In this document: positions 5,221 to 5,723 of the stretch, piece after piece
Layout: every line of letters begins with the position of its first letter
Numbering within the stretch: the first letter of the stretch is position 1
From: B1 sp964443415
GTDB lineage: Bacteria; Bacteroidota; Bacteroidia; UKL13-3
Direction: 5' to 3'
DNA length: 5,723 nt
NCBI GenBank assembly: GCA_964443415.1
Contig: CAYUDC010000144.1
Span: 1-5,723, forward strand
Program-made: the position numbers and the translations under genes
The notes under the pieces: model-generated
Seen by the model: the letters and a program-made list of their open reading frames with translations, nothing else
The model's database searches: none
Told to the model about the DNA's origin: nothing

Positions 5221-5723
5221 TTTCTTTTATAAATAGGCACATTGCTGCAGGCCTCACCATACATAATGCTTTTTGCATAAGGCAAAAGTTTGGCAGTGAT
5301 AGACACATAAGCACTCACAGGAACTGGGATATCGCCACAACCTTTTACGATCACACGGGCGTCTTGATAATTTTCTGCATTTACCTTCTCTATGGCTTCT
5401 TGATATAAAAGCACATTTAATTGGTCTAAGGTGCCAAAAAAATATCTTTTAGCAAAAGGATGCGCAGCAACACTTAATAACATATAGGCCCAAGTTGGCA
5501 CTATGGCGTCTGTACTGCAAGTAAAGGTAAGTAAATGCCCAGTATACTGCGACCAATCGTGGCTTTTAACGGCTTCTCTAAACTCCTTTTCTTTTAGAAT
5601 GAGACCTCTAAATAACCAAGGAGCAATATCAATTTCTGTACGCTTAGCCTCGTCAAAAAAGTCTTCGAGGTTTAAGGTAATTAAGCCACTTGCGGCAACT
5701 TTGTTTTCTATTAATTCTACTTC
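5217..5723 (-). CDS. DUF2480 family protein (start codon just off the window)
   Basis: An open frame continues from the TGA stop to the right edge, giving 168 residues. The first visible ones, EVELIENKVAASGLITLNLE, match what I recall of the family's N-terminus (ME-x-E-I-x-NKV-x-x-SGLIT), so probably only the initiator Met is missing. Further family landmarks are WLFRGLILKEKEFREAVKSHDWSQY (36-60, given as two overlapping blocks: WLFRGLILKEKEF and REAVKSHDWSQY), CSTDAIVPTWAYM (69-81), KGCGDIPVPVSAY (127-139) and YGEACSNVP (155-163). The function is unknown. Three cysteines (69, 129, 159) sit in the three best-conserved blocks and could bind a metal or an Fe-S cluster. From memory, DUF2480 genes often lie beside SUF Fe-S assembly genes in Flavobacteriia, which would fit, but no such gene is in view here. 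There is no signal peptide, so it is probably cytoplasmic. It is the first visible gene of the operon; the promoter lies off the window. An in-frame GTG (complement of 5499-5501) is the internal codon Val75, not a start. Confidence 0.88.
   Translation of the reverse strand, partial: EVELIENKVAASGLITLNLEDFFDEAKRTEIDIAPWLFRGLILKEKEFREAVKSHDWSQYTGHLLTFTCSTDAIVPTWAYMLLSVAAHPFAKRYFFGTLDQLNVLLYQEAIEKVNAENYQDARVIVKGCGDIPVPVSAYVSITAKLLPYAKSIMYGEACSNVPIYKRK

Noticed and set aside
5199..5408. 69-residue plus-strand open frame over the DUF2480/TrpF-like junction
   Set aside because: Antisense to two well-supported genes, without family resemblance or a ribosome site.
5217..5501. A separate 94-residue gene starting at GTG 5501
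   Set aside because: The frame continues upstream without a stop to the window edge and carries the DUF2480 N-terminal motifs, so the GTG is an internal Val.

Overview
The window looks like chromosomal DNA from a member of the Bacteroidota, most likely a Sphingobacteriaceae-type (Pedobacter-like) organism. The reasons are moderate-to-low GC, weak or absent Shine-Dalgarno sequences before most genes, a TAnnTTTG-type -7 element, and several family variants I associate with this phylum: a DUF2480 protein, a rhomboid protease with a short charged C-terminal tail, and a very long amidohydrolase with a degenerate first half. The genus is an inference from family content, not from a marker gene. I see no mobile element, CRISPR array, tRNA or rRNA.

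Layout: (1) 1-1680, minus strand: the N-terminal 560 residues of a secreted amidohydrolase-superfamily protein that runs off the left edge. It has no valid stop inside the window and is easy to overlook. (2) 1681-1786: a 106-bp divergent intergenic region holding a candidate promoter, a 12-bp palindrome and a 10-bp tandem repeat. (3) 1787-3749, plus strand: a two-gene unit, a six-TM rhomboid serine protease followed after 1 nt by a TTG-initiated, membrane-anchored endonuclease/exonuclease/phosphatase (EEP) protein. (4) 3750-3766: a 17-bp convergent gap with no recognisable terminator. (5) 3767-5723, minus strand: a tight three-gene operon read right to left. It runs DUF2480 protein (apparently missing only its start codon at the window edge), then a TrpF-like barrel overlapping it by ATGA, then a CvfB-family S1 RNA-binding protein 14 bp further on.

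Functionally, the plus-strand pair are both envelope proteins: an intramembrane protease and a phosphoesterase-fold domain tethered by three helices. The minus-strand operon encodes three proteins predicted to be cytoplasmic. Its two striking features are the three conserved-looking cysteines of the DUF2480 protein and the TrpF-like barrel, which keeps the family length and most loop landmarks but has replaced both catalytic residues (Cys to Ser, Asp to Asn). The first amidohydrolase barrel has likewise lost its HxH metal ligands. Two apparent pseudoenzymes in under 6 kb, one of them translationally coupled to a protein of unknown function, are the main points of interest.
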